From positions 1 to 56,948 of the forward strand of contig JANXVC010000314.1 in NCBI GenBank assembly GCA_025351925.1: a stretch of DNA of 56,948 bases, in the 5' to 3' direction. This document shows positions 49,384 through 56,948 of this stretch, in pieces. Each line of letters begins with the position of its first letter. Within the stretch, counting starts at the first letter, position 1. A program made the position numbers and the translations under genes. The notes below the pieces were generated by a model that was not told the origin of the DNA, searched no databases, and worked only from the letters and a program-made list of their open reading frames with translations. This DNA comes from Rhodospirillales bacterium (GTDB taxonomy: Bacteria; Pseudomonadota; Alphaproteobacteria; Acetobacterales; Acetobacteraceae).

Positions 49384-49857
49384 ATGGCTGATGGTTTGTA
49401 CGAGAGCGACGCCCTGGCCTGGTCTGATCAACAAGCCGATTTGCTGCGCCGGCTGGCCGCCGGCGAGCGTGTGAACGATGCGGTGGACTGGCCGAATGTC
49501 ATCGAGGAGGTGCAGGACGTGGGGCGATCAGAGCTGCGATCCTGCCAATCCCTATTAAGGCAGGCGCTGACACATTTACTTAAGTTGTATGCTTGGCCTA
49601 CCAGTCACGCGGCGGCACATTGGCAAGACGAGGTGATGAACTTCATCGACGATGCTGAGAATCGTTTCGCACCTTCTATGCGGCAGCATATTGACCTCGC
49701 CGATCTCTATAAGAGGAGCCTGAAACGAGTGCGCGCCGCGACCGACGATGCCGGCGAGCCTCGCTCCTTGCCGGAAACTTGTCCATTTACGCTGGACGAC
49801 CTTCTCGACCTGGATACAGATGCCAGAACCTTGGTTCTCAAGCTGGGAAGCTCTTAA
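49384..49857 (+). CDS. DUF29 family protein
   Basis: A 157-residue protein with the DUF29 pattern: YESDALAWSDQQADLLRRLAAGE near the start, DWPNVIEEVQDVGRSE, and LTHLLKLYAWP in the core. The family occurs in many copies in cyanobacteria and some alphaproteobacteria; function unknown. AAAGGAG lies 13 bases before ATG 49384, a long spacing. The composition is AT-richer than the flanks, so it may be acquired. It converges on the broken transporter gene. Confidence 0.88.
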   Translation: MADGLYESDALAWSDQQADLLRRLAAGERVNDAVDWPNVIEEVQDVGRSELRSCQSLLRQALTHLLKLYAWPTSHAAAHWQDEVMNFIDDAENRFAPSMRQHIDLADLYKRSLKRVRAATDDAGEPRSLPETCPFTLDDLLDLDTDARTLVLKLGSS

Positions 49858-50431
49858 GCAGCGGTCCTTACCCGCTGCAGCAGCAACCGCGGCAGGCGCC
49901 CGTCGAGGAACGCGAGGCCTGCCCCGATCAGCGCCATGCCCATGACGTGCCGCGGCAGCAACGTCTCATGCAGCACGAGGACGCCGAGCAGGATGGCGCT
50001 GACCGGGATCAGAAAGGTGACCAGCAACAGGTTGGAGGCACCTGCCGTGGCAAGAATACGGAAGTGCAGCACGTAGGCGAGCGCGGTGGACAGCAGCGCC
50101 ACCCCGAGCACCGCTGCCCAGGTGGCAGCATGCGGCATTACCAGCTCCCAAGGGTGGTCCAGCAGCATCGCCGGCAGCAGCATCAAAGCGGACGCGCTGA
50201 CCTGGCCGGCTGCGGTCCCATGCCGAAGAACGCCGCCCAGACCCTTCGCTGCTTCGGCATCCGCTGCCCTAATAGGCGCTGCGCCAACAGCACGGTCACT
50301 GCCGCGACGGCCACCCGCAGCCAGACCAGCGTGAACGAGGGCAGCTCCCGCACCGCCACGCCATAGAAAAAGAACGAGCCGCCCCAGAGCACCGCAAGCA
50401 CCAGCAGCATGGCCCATTCTGCTCCGCCCAT
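49854..50431 (-). pseudogene. EamA/DMT-family transporter, broken by an internal deletion with frameshift
   Basis: The first 71 codons from ATG 50431 encode a typical EamA start (MLLVLAVLWGGSFFFYGVAV, FTLVWLRVAVAAVTVLLA) up to FFGMG. From about 50215 a different frame continues with AAGQVSASALMLLPAML and the end of the second EamA repeat (STALAYVLHFRILATAGA, LIPVSAILLGVLVL). Together they make about 190 residues where the family has about 290-300, so roughly 100 residues are missing from the middle, with a frame change at the junction near 50210-50220. No insertion element is seen at the junction. The product is most likely non-functional. Confidence 0.85.
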
Positions 50432-50519
50432 CACTGATCGTTGCGCGTCACGACTTGCCGTTTTTACCCTCCCTCTTGAGAGCGCAAAATGGCGGCAGCG
50501 TGGTGTCGCCGCACTCCGG

Positions 50520-51251
50520 TTATTGCGGTCGTTTGGCAGCGGAGCGTAAGCGGCTGAGACGGATGAAACGCTCGGCAAGCGCTACGTCTTCCGCCACACG
50601 CTGACGGCGCAGCGCCGCCTCGGCGTCCTCACCCCACGCCGCCACCTGAAACAGCTCATCAAGGCTCGCCAGCTCGTGCGCGGTCGCGGCGTCCAGCGCA
50701 TCCTCCGCCAGCGCCAGGCCCAGCACAGCACTGCCCAATAACGGCACGGCGATGCTCAACGCCGCGAGCGTGAGCGCGGACTGCCCGGCCATCGCCCGTC
50801 GGACCGCCTCAAGCGCAGCCGGGTCTTGCGGACGATGGATGATGCCGGTGGTCACCTGCAGCCGTGCGCCGAGCGTCTGTGCCGCCCAATCCAGCCAAGG
50901 CTGCCAGGCATGGGCCTGCCGCACCACCAGCGCCACCGGATGCTCAGCGCGATAGCACAGCAGGTCCGTCTCGGCGTATTGCGCCAAAGCCGCGGCGACC
51001 GGCGCCGGGTCGGGGGCGATGCGGTCCTGCGCGGTGCCCGCCAGCCGGGTGAGCGGCACGTCGTCCATCGACAGCTCGCCGCCTTTTGCGCCGCCCGCCT
51101 GCTGCCACTCGGCGGCGATGCCGTCGGCCAAGGCTGGAACCGTGATGGTGAGCGGCACGCCGCCCGGAATGCGCATCGGCTTGCCGTCAAGCAGCACGGC
51201 AAAGCCGCCCTCGGTCGGCGCCACGGCAGCAGTGTCCCAAAAACGACGCAC
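50520..51251 (-). CDS. ATP12 family F1-ATPase assembly chaperone
   Basis: Homologue of mitochondrial ATP12, which assists assembly of the alpha subunit into F1-ATPase; the family is typical of alphaproteobacteria. 243 residues. Seen: the opening VRRFWDTAAVAP, GFAVLLDGKPMRIPGG, the CYRAEHP stretch and WQPWLDWAA, all typical. The GTG at 51251 has AAGGAAAA at good spacing; the frame opens further up at 51383 within the AsmA gene. It starts 11 bases after that gene. Confidence 0.93.
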   Translation of the reverse strand: MRRFWDTAAVAPTEGGFAVLLDGKPMRIPGGVPLTITVPALADGIAAEWQQAGGAKGGELSMDDVPLTRLAGTAQDRIAPDPAPVAAALAQYAETDLLCYRAEHPVALVVRQAHAWQPWLDWAAQTLGARLQVTTGIIHRPQDPAALEAVRRAMAGQSALTLAALSIAVPLLGSAVLGLALAEDALDAATAHELASLDELFQVAAWGEDAEAALRRQRVAEDVALAERFIRLSRLRSAAKRPQ

Positions 51252-51262
51252 GTGAGTTTTCC

Positions 51263-53251
51263 TTATCGCAAAAGGCTGCGCAGCAAGTCGGCCGGCTTCA
51301 TGCTGCGCGGGACCTGGGTTGTTGACGCCGCCGGCATCGGTCCGGTCCGGCCATCGCGCGCCACGGCGAGCTGCGCCGGGCACGCATCCGGACCTGGCGC
51401 AGCACCGATCACCAGCGCGCCCTGGCCAGCCCCGCCTGCGGCGACCTGTGGTCGAGGCGTGCGCCAGGGACCCGTCAGGTGCACCGGCACCGCGACCGAC
51501 GTGCCGCCCAGCCGCACCAGCATGCGCAGGCGCAGGTCCAGCGTCTCATCCGCCAGGTTCACGCTGCCCTCGCCCTCTAGATGCAGGCGCGTGGCGTCCA
51601 GCAGCATCGCCCGGACCGCCGCCTGGCCATCCACCGCATCAAATCGCAGGGCGAGGCAGCGCACTGCGCTCCGCCCACCCAGCTCGACGGGCAGGCCGCG
51701 CACGGAGTCCCCGAGCAGGCCGGCCAGCCACGCATTGTCCAACTCGCCATCCACCATCGCCAAACCCAAATGGCCGTCGAGCGACGCCGCGATCGCCCGT
51801 ACGCTATCGCCGGAGCCATGCACTTGCAGGTTGGCGTCGAGCTGGCCCGCCATGGTGCCCGGTGCGCCGAACGCTGCCAATAAGGGTCCGGCCGCGATGC
51901 CGGGTGCTTGCAGCCCGAATGTCATGGTCGGCACCGCAGCAGCAGCATCCGCCAGCACCGTCGCCTGCATCGCGCCGCCGGGCGCCTGCACTTGCAATGG
52001 GTCCACCTGCAGCCGGCCGTCCTGCAGCGACAACCGGCCTGCCACGGCACGGTAGGAGGCGCCATGCCACGAGACCTCGTTCAACGAAATATGCAGGTCG
52101 GCGTCCACCCGTCGTAGCAGGTCAAACGGCAGCTTCTTATCCGACAGCATTCGGGTGGACGGGACGGCGCCGGACGCCTTTGGCGGCGGATCACGTCCGG
52201 CCGGCGCAGCAGGCAGTGCATCGACCGGCGGGGCGGCGGCGGGCCGGGCTGCCCACACGTCGAGGTCGAACCGCTGCGACGCCAGTGTCCCTCGCAGTGC
52301 CGGCCGTGGCGTCTGCGTCAGCGCGAGGTCACCCGACACGTCTCCTTGGGACGACGCCAATCGCATCCCGTGCAGCGCCAAGCCGCCTGTGTCCGTCGTA
52401 GTGGCCCGCGCGTCGAATGTCATATCCCGGACTGGCGGCAGCGCACGCCCGGCGAGCGCATCGAGCGCCGTCAGGTCCGGCACGCGGGCCGACACCGCCA
52501 TGTCGAGTTCACGGCCGGCTAGGCCGAGCGTTCCGTCGGCGCTCGCCTGCATTCCGCTGCCCTGCAATACCACTCGCAACGGCCATGAAGTGCCGTCAAT
52601 CGCCGCCAGCGGCCCCGTCATACCCGTCAATTCGACGCTGAAGCCCCCGGCCGCCAGCGTGCCTGAAAGGGCAACAGGCTCGTTCGGCCCCGCTGCCGCG
52701 GCCGTAAGCATCGGCGCCAGCAGCTCGGAAACGCCTATGTTGGTCCGCCAGCCAATCCGCCCGTCACGGATGCGCACAGCATCAATCGCGACCTGCATCC
52801 GAGTCGTGGGTTTGGATGCCGGCACCGGTCCAGCAGACGGCACGACAACGGGAGTAAACTGCCAATTTGCCCGGCCCGCCGCGTCGCGTTCCAAAAGAAT
52901 GTCCGGCTCGACCAGGGTGATCCCGCGCACTTCAATCTGCCGAGACAGCAGGGGAAGCAGGGCGACCCGTGCCTCGATCCGTGCCACCCGCCCCATTGCC
53001 AGGCGGGACATACCGGGCGGGTTGGACAAAGACACGTCGCGCAACACGATCGTGGGGATCAGCGACCAGGTCAGGCCAATGGGTCCGGCAATCACCAGGT
53101 CGCGTCCCGTGGAACGCCGCGCCGCATCCGCCACCCGGATTTTCAGCGTCTCAGCGTCAAACAGCGTCACGAACGCTGCAGCCGCCGCTATGGGCAGCAG
53201 CACGATGATCGCTGCGGCAATCAGCCCAATGCGGCGTCCCCGGATCATCAT
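51263..53251 (-). CDS. AsmA family protein
   Basis: A 662-residue envelope protein with one N-terminal membrane segment (IGLIAAAIIVLLPIAAAAAF) and a long periplasmic part of the AsmA type: SLIPTIVLRDVSLSNPP near the start and LGLAMVDGELDNAWLAGLL in the C-terminal AsmA_2-like domain. AsmA-like proteins are thought to move phospholipids between membranes. ATG at 53251 or 53248; the frame stays open to 53320 within the pseudouridine synthase gene. Two consecutive ATG codons sit at the start. Confidence 0.9.
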   Translation of the reverse strand: MMIRGRRIGLIAAAIIVLLPIAAAAAFVTLFDAETLKIRVADAARRSTGRDLVIAGPIGLTWSLIPTIVLRDVSLSNPPGMSRLAMGRVARIEARVALLPLLSRQIEVRGITLVEPDILLERDAAGRANWQFTPVVVPSAGPVPASKPTTRMQVAIDAVRIRDGRIGWRTNIGVSELLAPMLTAAAAGPNEPVALSGTLAAGGFSVELTGMTGPLAAIDGTSWPLRVVLQGSGMQASADGTLGLAGRELDMAVSARVPDLTALDALAGRALPPVRDMTFDARATTTDTGGLALHGMRLASSQGDVSGDLALTQTPRPALRGTLASQRFDLDVWAARPAAAPPVDALPAAPAGRDPPPKASGAVPSTRMLSDKKLPFDLLRRVDADLHISLNEVSWHGASYRAVAGRLSLQDGRLQVDPLQVQAPGGAMQATVLADAAAAVPTMTFGLQAPGIAAGPLLAAFGAPGTMAGQLDANLQVHGSGDSVRAIAASLDGHLGLAMVDGELDNAWLAGLLGDSVRGLPVELGGRSAVRCLALRFDAVDGQAAVRAMLLDATRLHLEGEGSVNLADETLDLRLRMLVRLGGTSVAVPVHLTGPWRTPRPQVAAGGAGQGALVIGAAPGPDACPAQLAVARDGRTGPMPAASTTQVPRSMKPADLLRSLLR

Positions 53252-53258
53252 CAGAGCG

Positions 53259-54254
53259 TCATCGGCGGTAGGGAGCTTGAGCCGGACCGGCATGGAAGCC
53301 CAAGGTCTTGAAGCTCTCACGCATATGCGGCGGCAGCTCGGCCTCGACCACCAGCCGACCGCCCATTGGATGCGGCAAGTCCAGCGTACGGGCGTGCAGA
53401 TGCAGCTTATCCGACAGGCCCTCGACCAGCGCCGAGCCCGCGCCGTTCTGGTCGGGTTCGTGATACTTCACATCGCCCACGATCGGCGCCCTGATCGCCA
53501 CGCTGTGCACCCGAAGCTGGTGCGTCCGCCCGGTGATCGGCGACAGGTCCAGCCACGCCAGCTTCTGCCCGGCATTATCGAGCGTCCGGTAGTCGGTGAC
53601 CGCCCGCAGCCCCTCCTTGTCGTCGCGCGTCGCCGGCACGCTGCGTTCGCCCCGCGGTCCGGTGTAGCGCAGCAGCGGCATGTCAATGCGCCCCTCGACC
53701 GGGACCGGACGCCCGGCGACTACCGCCCAGTAGGTCTTCTGCACGTCCCGCCCGCGAAACGCCGCCGCGAGCTTCGCCGCTGTGCCCGGCGTTCGCGCCA
53801 GCACCAGCACGCCCGACGTATCGCGGTCCAGCCGGTGCACCAGCCGCGGCCGATGCTCGCTGCCGGTGCGCAGCCCGTCCAGCATGCCATCCAGATGCCG
53901 CACGATACCGGGGCCGCCCTGCACCGCCAGGCCGTGCGGCTTGTTCAGCACGATCAGGGTGTCGTCCCGGTATAGCACCATCCGCTCCAGCTCGCGGGCG
54001 ATGTCGGGGTTGAACACGTGTACCACCGGCGGCGGCTCGGCGGCCGGAAGCAGCGGCGGCACCCGCACGGCCTGGCCCGGCGCCAGGCGGGTGCCGGCGT
54101 CCGCCCGCCGGCCGTCGATGCGGACCTGCCCGGTGCGGCACAGCTTCTGGATCGCACCCTGGGTCACACCGGGGAAATGCCGGCGGAACCAGCGGTCCAG
54201 CCGAAGGTCGGCCTCGTCCTCCGTCACCGCTCGGGTCTGCACTGAAAGGTTCAT
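53259..54254 (-). CDS. RluA family pseudouridine synthase (RluC-like)
   Basis: Isomerises uridines in 23S rRNA. 331 residues: an N-terminal S4 RNA-binding domain (DLRLDRWFRRHFPG, IQKLCRTGQVRIDG) and the catalytic domain with HRLDRDTSG, whose Asp is the nucleophile, plus PITGRTHQLRVH. The S4 plus RluA layout points to RluC or RluD; I favour RluC by neighbourhood. It starts within the end of rarA as ATGA (overlap of 4 bases). Confidence 0.92.
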   Translation of the reverse strand: MNLSVQTRAVTEDEADLRLDRWFRRHFPGVTQGAIQKLCRTGQVRIDGRRADAGTRLAPGQAVRVPPLLPAAEPPPVVHVFNPDIARELERMVLYRDDTLIVLNKPHGLAVQGGPGIVRHLDGMLDGLRTGSEHRPRLVHRLDRDTSGVLVLARTPGTAAKLAAAFRGRDVQKTYWAVVAGRPVPVEGRIDMPLLRYTGPRGERSVPATRDDKEGLRAVTDYRTLDNAGQKLAWLDLSPITGRTHQLRVHSVAIRAPIVGDVKYHEPDQNGAGSALVEGLSDKLHLHARTLDLPHPMGGRLVVEAELPPHMRESFKTLGFHAGPAQAPYRR

Positions 54255-55573
54255 TGACGGCGTTCCTGCCTCAGCTTGGCCCAGTGGTCCAACCGCCGCG
54301 CCACCTCGCGCTCGAACCCACGGTCCGCCGGACGGTAGAACACCGGCCGGTCCAGCCCGTCGGGAAAATAGTTCTGGCCGGAGAACGCATCCTCCGCCTC
54401 GTGGTCGTAGGCGTAGCCCTGGCCGAGGTCCCGCATGAGCGGGGTCGGCGCGTTCAGGATGTGGGCTGGCGGCGGTAGGCTGCCGGTTTCCTTTGCCGCC
54501 GCTGCTGCCTGCTTGGACGCGGCATACAGTGCATTCGATTTCGGCGCGGTGCCGAGATAGACGATGGCCTGCATGATGGCCAATTCGCCCTCTGGGCTGC
54601 CCAGGCGTTCATAGGCCTCCCATGCCGCAAGGGCCTGGGGCAGCGCCGCAGGGTCGGCGATGCCGATGTCCTCCGACGCAAAGCGGACCAGGCGCCGCAC
54701 GATGTAGCGCGCGTCCTCGCCGCCGGCGACCATCCGGGCGAACCAATACAGCGCGGCATCGGGGTCAGAGCCGCGCAGTGACTTATGCAGGGCGGATATT
54801 AGGTTGAAATGCTGGTCCCGGTCTTTGTCATATAATGCAGCCCGGCGTCCGATGACCTCCGCCAATCCTGCTGCGTCCAACGTCGCTGTCCCTGGCAAAC
54901 TGAGAAGCTGCTCTACCATGTTAAGCAGATAGCGCCCGTCCCCATCCGCCATTGCCCGCAAAGTCTCGCGTGCGTCTGACGTTATCAGTAACGATCGGCC
55001 GGTTAACCGCTCTGCGCGATCCAGCAGTGCTTCCAGTGCTGCATCGTCCAGGCGCCGCAGGACCAGCACCTGACAGCGCGAGAGCAATGCGCCATTTAGG
55101 GCGAAAGAAGGATTCTCAGTGGTGGCCCCAACCAAAACGATCGTGCCGTTCTCAACAACCGATAGGAAACCGTCCTGCTGGGCGCGATTGAAGCGATGCA
55201 CCTCGTCCACAAACAACAGGGTGCCGCTGCCAGTTTGACGGTGCCGGGCAGCCTCGTCGAATGCACGCTTAAGGTCTGCAACGCCAGAGAACACGGCTGA
55301 TAGCGCCGCAAAGTGTAAGCCGGCGGCTTCCGCAAGCAGGCGAGCGATCGTCGTCTTGCCGACGCCGGGTGGGCCCCACAGGATCAATGATGTCAAGGCG
55401 CTGCGCGCCAGCATGCGCGTCAAAACACCCTCTAGCCCAATCAGCTGCGGCTGTCCGACGACCTCGTCCAGCGCCGTCGGGCGTAGCTGCTCAGCCAGCG
55501 GCCCCGTCTGACAAGACGCCGGGACAGCCGTCGATCCAAACAAGTCCGTTGATTGAGGAGTGGGCCGGATCAT
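54251..55573 (-). CDS. rarA: Replication-associated recombination protein A (RarA/MgsA)
   Basis: AAA+ ATPase acting at stalled replication forks. 440 residues. Walker A GPPGVGKTT is at 67-75, Walker B LLFVDEVHRFN follows, then the sensor GATTENPSFALNGALLSR, and the C-terminal MgsA domain with YAYDHEAEDAFSGQNYFPD. The rplQ-rarA-rluC order is a known alphaproteobacterial arrangement. The start ATG is at 55573. Confidence 0.96.
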   Translation of the reverse strand: MIRPTPQSTDLFGSTAVPASCQTGPLAEQLRPTALDEVVGQPQLIGLEGVLTRMLARSALTSLILWGPPGVGKTTIARLLAEAAGLHFAALSAVFSGVADLKRAFDEAARHRQTGSGTLLFVDEVHRFNRAQQDGFLSVVENGTIVLVGATTENPSFALNGALLSRCQVLVLRRLDDAALEALLDRAERLTGRSLLITSDARETLRAMADGDGRYLLNMVEQLLSLPGTATLDAAGLAEVIGRRAALYDKDRDQHFNLISALHKSLRGSDPDAALYWFARMVAGGEDARYIVRRLVRFASEDIGIADPAALPQALAAWEAYERLGSPEGELAIMQAIVYLGTAPKSNALYAASKQAAAAAKETGSLPPPAHILNAPTPLMRDLGQGYAYDHEAEDAFSGQNYFPDGLDRPVFYRPADRGFEREVARRLDHWAKLRQERRQ

Positions 55574-55655
55574 AAGAAATTAGGTAATGCGACCGGCCCT
55601 CAGATGCGAGCGCCCTGGATATACCCGCCCCTGAGCGACGGGTACATCAGAGGTG

Positions 55656-56084
55656 TCAGGCTGCCTGCTGTTCCTCGTCATCCATCAGATCCGGGCGCGG
55701 GCCGCTATCCTGGCCCTTCGCGGCTGGGTCACGGTCCACCAGTTCAATCACCGCCATATCCGCGGCGTCGCCATAGCGCACGCCGGCCTTGAGCACACGA
55801 GTATAGCCGCCGGGGCGGGTCCGGTAGCGGTCTGCCAACGCGGCGAACAGCTTCGCGACAATCACATCATCCCGCAACTGCGCATGGGCCTGCCGCCGCG
55901 CATGCAATCCACCCCGCTTGCCGAGCGTAATGAGCTTTTCCGCTACTGGCCGCAGTTCCTTGGCTTTCGGCAGTGTCGTCGTGATCTGCTCGTGCTTGAT
56001 GAGTGCGACCGCCATGTTACGGAACATAGCGAGACGGTGACTCGAAGTAACATTTAGTTTGCGGCCGGAAACACCGTGGCGCAT
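55656..56084 (-). CDS. rplQ: 50S ribosomal protein L17
   Basis: Component of the large ribosomal subunit, 142 residues. The opening [20 protein letters not shown] and [34 protein letters not shown] are the L17 signature. A C-terminal acidic tail ([11 protein letters not shown]) follows. It starts 25 bases after rpoA, matching the alpha-operon end rpoA-rplQ. Confidence 0.98.
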   Translation of the reverse strand: MRHGVSGRKLNVTSSHRLAMFRNMAVALIKHEQITTTLPKAKELRPVAEKLITLGKRGGLHARRQAHAQLRDDVIVAKLFAALADRYRTRPGGYTRVLKAGVRYGDAADMAVIELVDRDPAAKGQDSGPRPDLMDDEEQQAA

Positions 56085-56109
56085 GGCGCAGCTCCTACTT
56101 TCTCAACGC

Positions 56110-56948
56110 TTAAAACGGCTCGTCCAACCGCTTGGCCAGGTCTTCGATGTTCTCCGGTGGCCAGCCCGACACGCTCATGCCGAGCGCCAGGCCCATCGCC
56201 GTCAACACTTCCTTAATCTCGTTCAGCGACTTGCGACCAAAGTTCGGTGTCCGCAGCATTTCCTGCTCAGTCTTCTGCACGAGATCGCCGATATAGACGA
56301 TATTATCGTTCTTCAGGCAGTTCGCGCTACGAACCGAAAGCTCCAGCTCATCGACCTTGCGCAGTAGATTGCGATTGAATGGCAGGTCGTCATGGATGTC
56401 GTCGGCGCCGGCAAGTTGCGGCTCATCAAAATTGATGAACAGTTGCAATTGATCCTGCAGAATGCGCGCCGCAAGCGCTACAGCGTCCTCTGGCGTTACC
56501 GCCCCATTCGTCTCAACCTGCAATAATAGCTTATCGTAGTCGGTCACCTGCCCGACGCGGGTCGGCTCGACCTTGTATGACACACGCTTGACTGGCGAGT
56601 AGATCGCATCGATCGGAATGAGGCCGATCGGCGCATCTTCCGGCCGGTTGCTCGCGGCGGGGACATAGCCTTTCCCAAGGTTGACGGTAAATTCCATGTC
56701 GAGCTTCACGCCGTCATCCAGCGTGCAGATGACCAATTCCGGGTTCATCACGTCGATGTCGGAGCCAGTCTGGATCTTTGCCGCAGTGACCTCGCCGGGC
56801 CCGGTCGCGGTGAGGACCATGCGCTTCGGACCCTCTCCATGCATCCGCAGCGCCAACTGCTTAATATTGAGCACGATGTCGGTCACGTCTTCCCGAACTC
56901 CGGGAATGCTGCTGAACTCATGCAGCACGCCGACAATCTGCACGGCCG
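56110..56948 (-). CDS. rpoA: DNA-directed RNA polymerase subunit alpha, 5'-truncated by the window edge
   Basis: Assembles the core polymerase; its C-terminal domain contacts UP elements and activators. About 279 C-terminal residues are visible, with roughly 55-60 N-terminal ones outside the window. Seen: [22 protein letters not shown], the second half of the dimerisation domain, and the C-terminal domain with [19 protein letters not shown] and [14 protein letters not shown]. It reads into rplQ. Confidence 0.97.
   Translation of the reverse strand, partial: AVQIVGVLHEFSSIPGVREDVTDIVLNIKQLALRMHGEGPKRMVLTATGPGEVTAAKIQTGSDIDVMNPELVICTLDDGVKLDMEFTVNLGKGYVPAASNRPEDAPIGLIPIDAIYSPVKRVSYKVEPTRVGQVTDYDKLLLQVETNGAVTPEDAVALAARILQDQLQLFINFDEPQLAGADDIHDDLPFNRNLLRKVDELELSVRSANCLKNDNIVYIGDLVQKTEQEMLRTPNFGRKSLNEIKEVLTAMGLALGMSVSGWPPENIEDLAKRLDEPF

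Noticed and set aside
55622-55644. Hairpin TACCCG/CGGGTA downstream of rplQ as a terminator
   Set aside because: The stem is only 6 bases with an 11-base loop and no T-run follows on the minus strand.

Overview
This GC-rich, densely packed chromosomal window looks like an alphaproteobacterium of the Rhodospirillales, most likely Acetobacteraceae. That is an inference from gene content and order, since no rRNA is present. The pointers are the cobS-cobT pair beside a bolA/J-protein pair, DUF4167, DUF3035 and DUF1178 proteins, an ATP12 chaperone, a bifunctional ribF, and the run rpoA-rplQ-rarA-rluC. Almost every gene abuts or overlaps its neighbour.

Layout. 1-2.8 kb: the end of an unrecognised gene, an acyl-CoA ligase and an AhpD-like protein, in one direction. 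2.8-8.1 kb (minus): maoC-type hydratase, ribF, ileS, lspA and a DUF3035 lipoprotein. 8.2-9.7 kb: a hydratase/FAH-type enzyme coupled to an atypical SDR. 9.7-13.2 kb: an AT-richer methyltransferase facing two GT4 glycosyltransferases. 13.2-19.1 kb: an aspartoacylase-like hydrolase, a DUF2889 protein, bolA, a J-protein, cobS and cobT. 19.1-24.3 kb: an alpha/beta hydrolase, rpmB with a clear terminator, an Atm1-type ABC exporter, a Nudix protein and a DUF4167 protein.

24.3-34.2 kb is one long minus-strand run: lysC, nitronate monooxygenase-like, ptsP, rodZ-like, ispG, hisS, prfA, prmC. 34.3-39.8 kb holds ubiG and a methyltransferase flanking a minus-strand run of thiol dioxygenase-like protein, four-domain rhodanese, comF, grxC and DUF1178. 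39.8-42.2 kb holds moaA, a DUF3553 protein and a D-threonine aldolase-like enzyme. 42.2-45.5 kb makes activated sugars (phosphomannomutase/phosphoglucomutase, galU) beside a GT61 glycosyltransferase. 45.6-49.3 kb carries a membrane J-protein, malic enzyme, tRNA-Leu(GAG) and lipB. 49.4-56.9 kb has a DUF29 gene, a broken EamA transporter, ATP12, AsmA, an RluA-family synthase, rarA, rplQ and the 5'-truncated rpoA.

Most of the window is housekeeping. I saw no phage, transposase, CRISPR array or obvious defence locus. The most unusual assembly is the thiol dioxygenase/four-rhodanese pair leading into comF, grxC and DUF1178, in which only two of the four rhodanese domains keep the catalytic cysteine. 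Other points worth a look are an EamA pseudogene made by an internal deletion, an acyl-CoA ligase whose best start is ATC, an SDR with Phe at the catalytic Tyr position, and an AT-rich methyltransferase with a DUF4214-like N-terminus.
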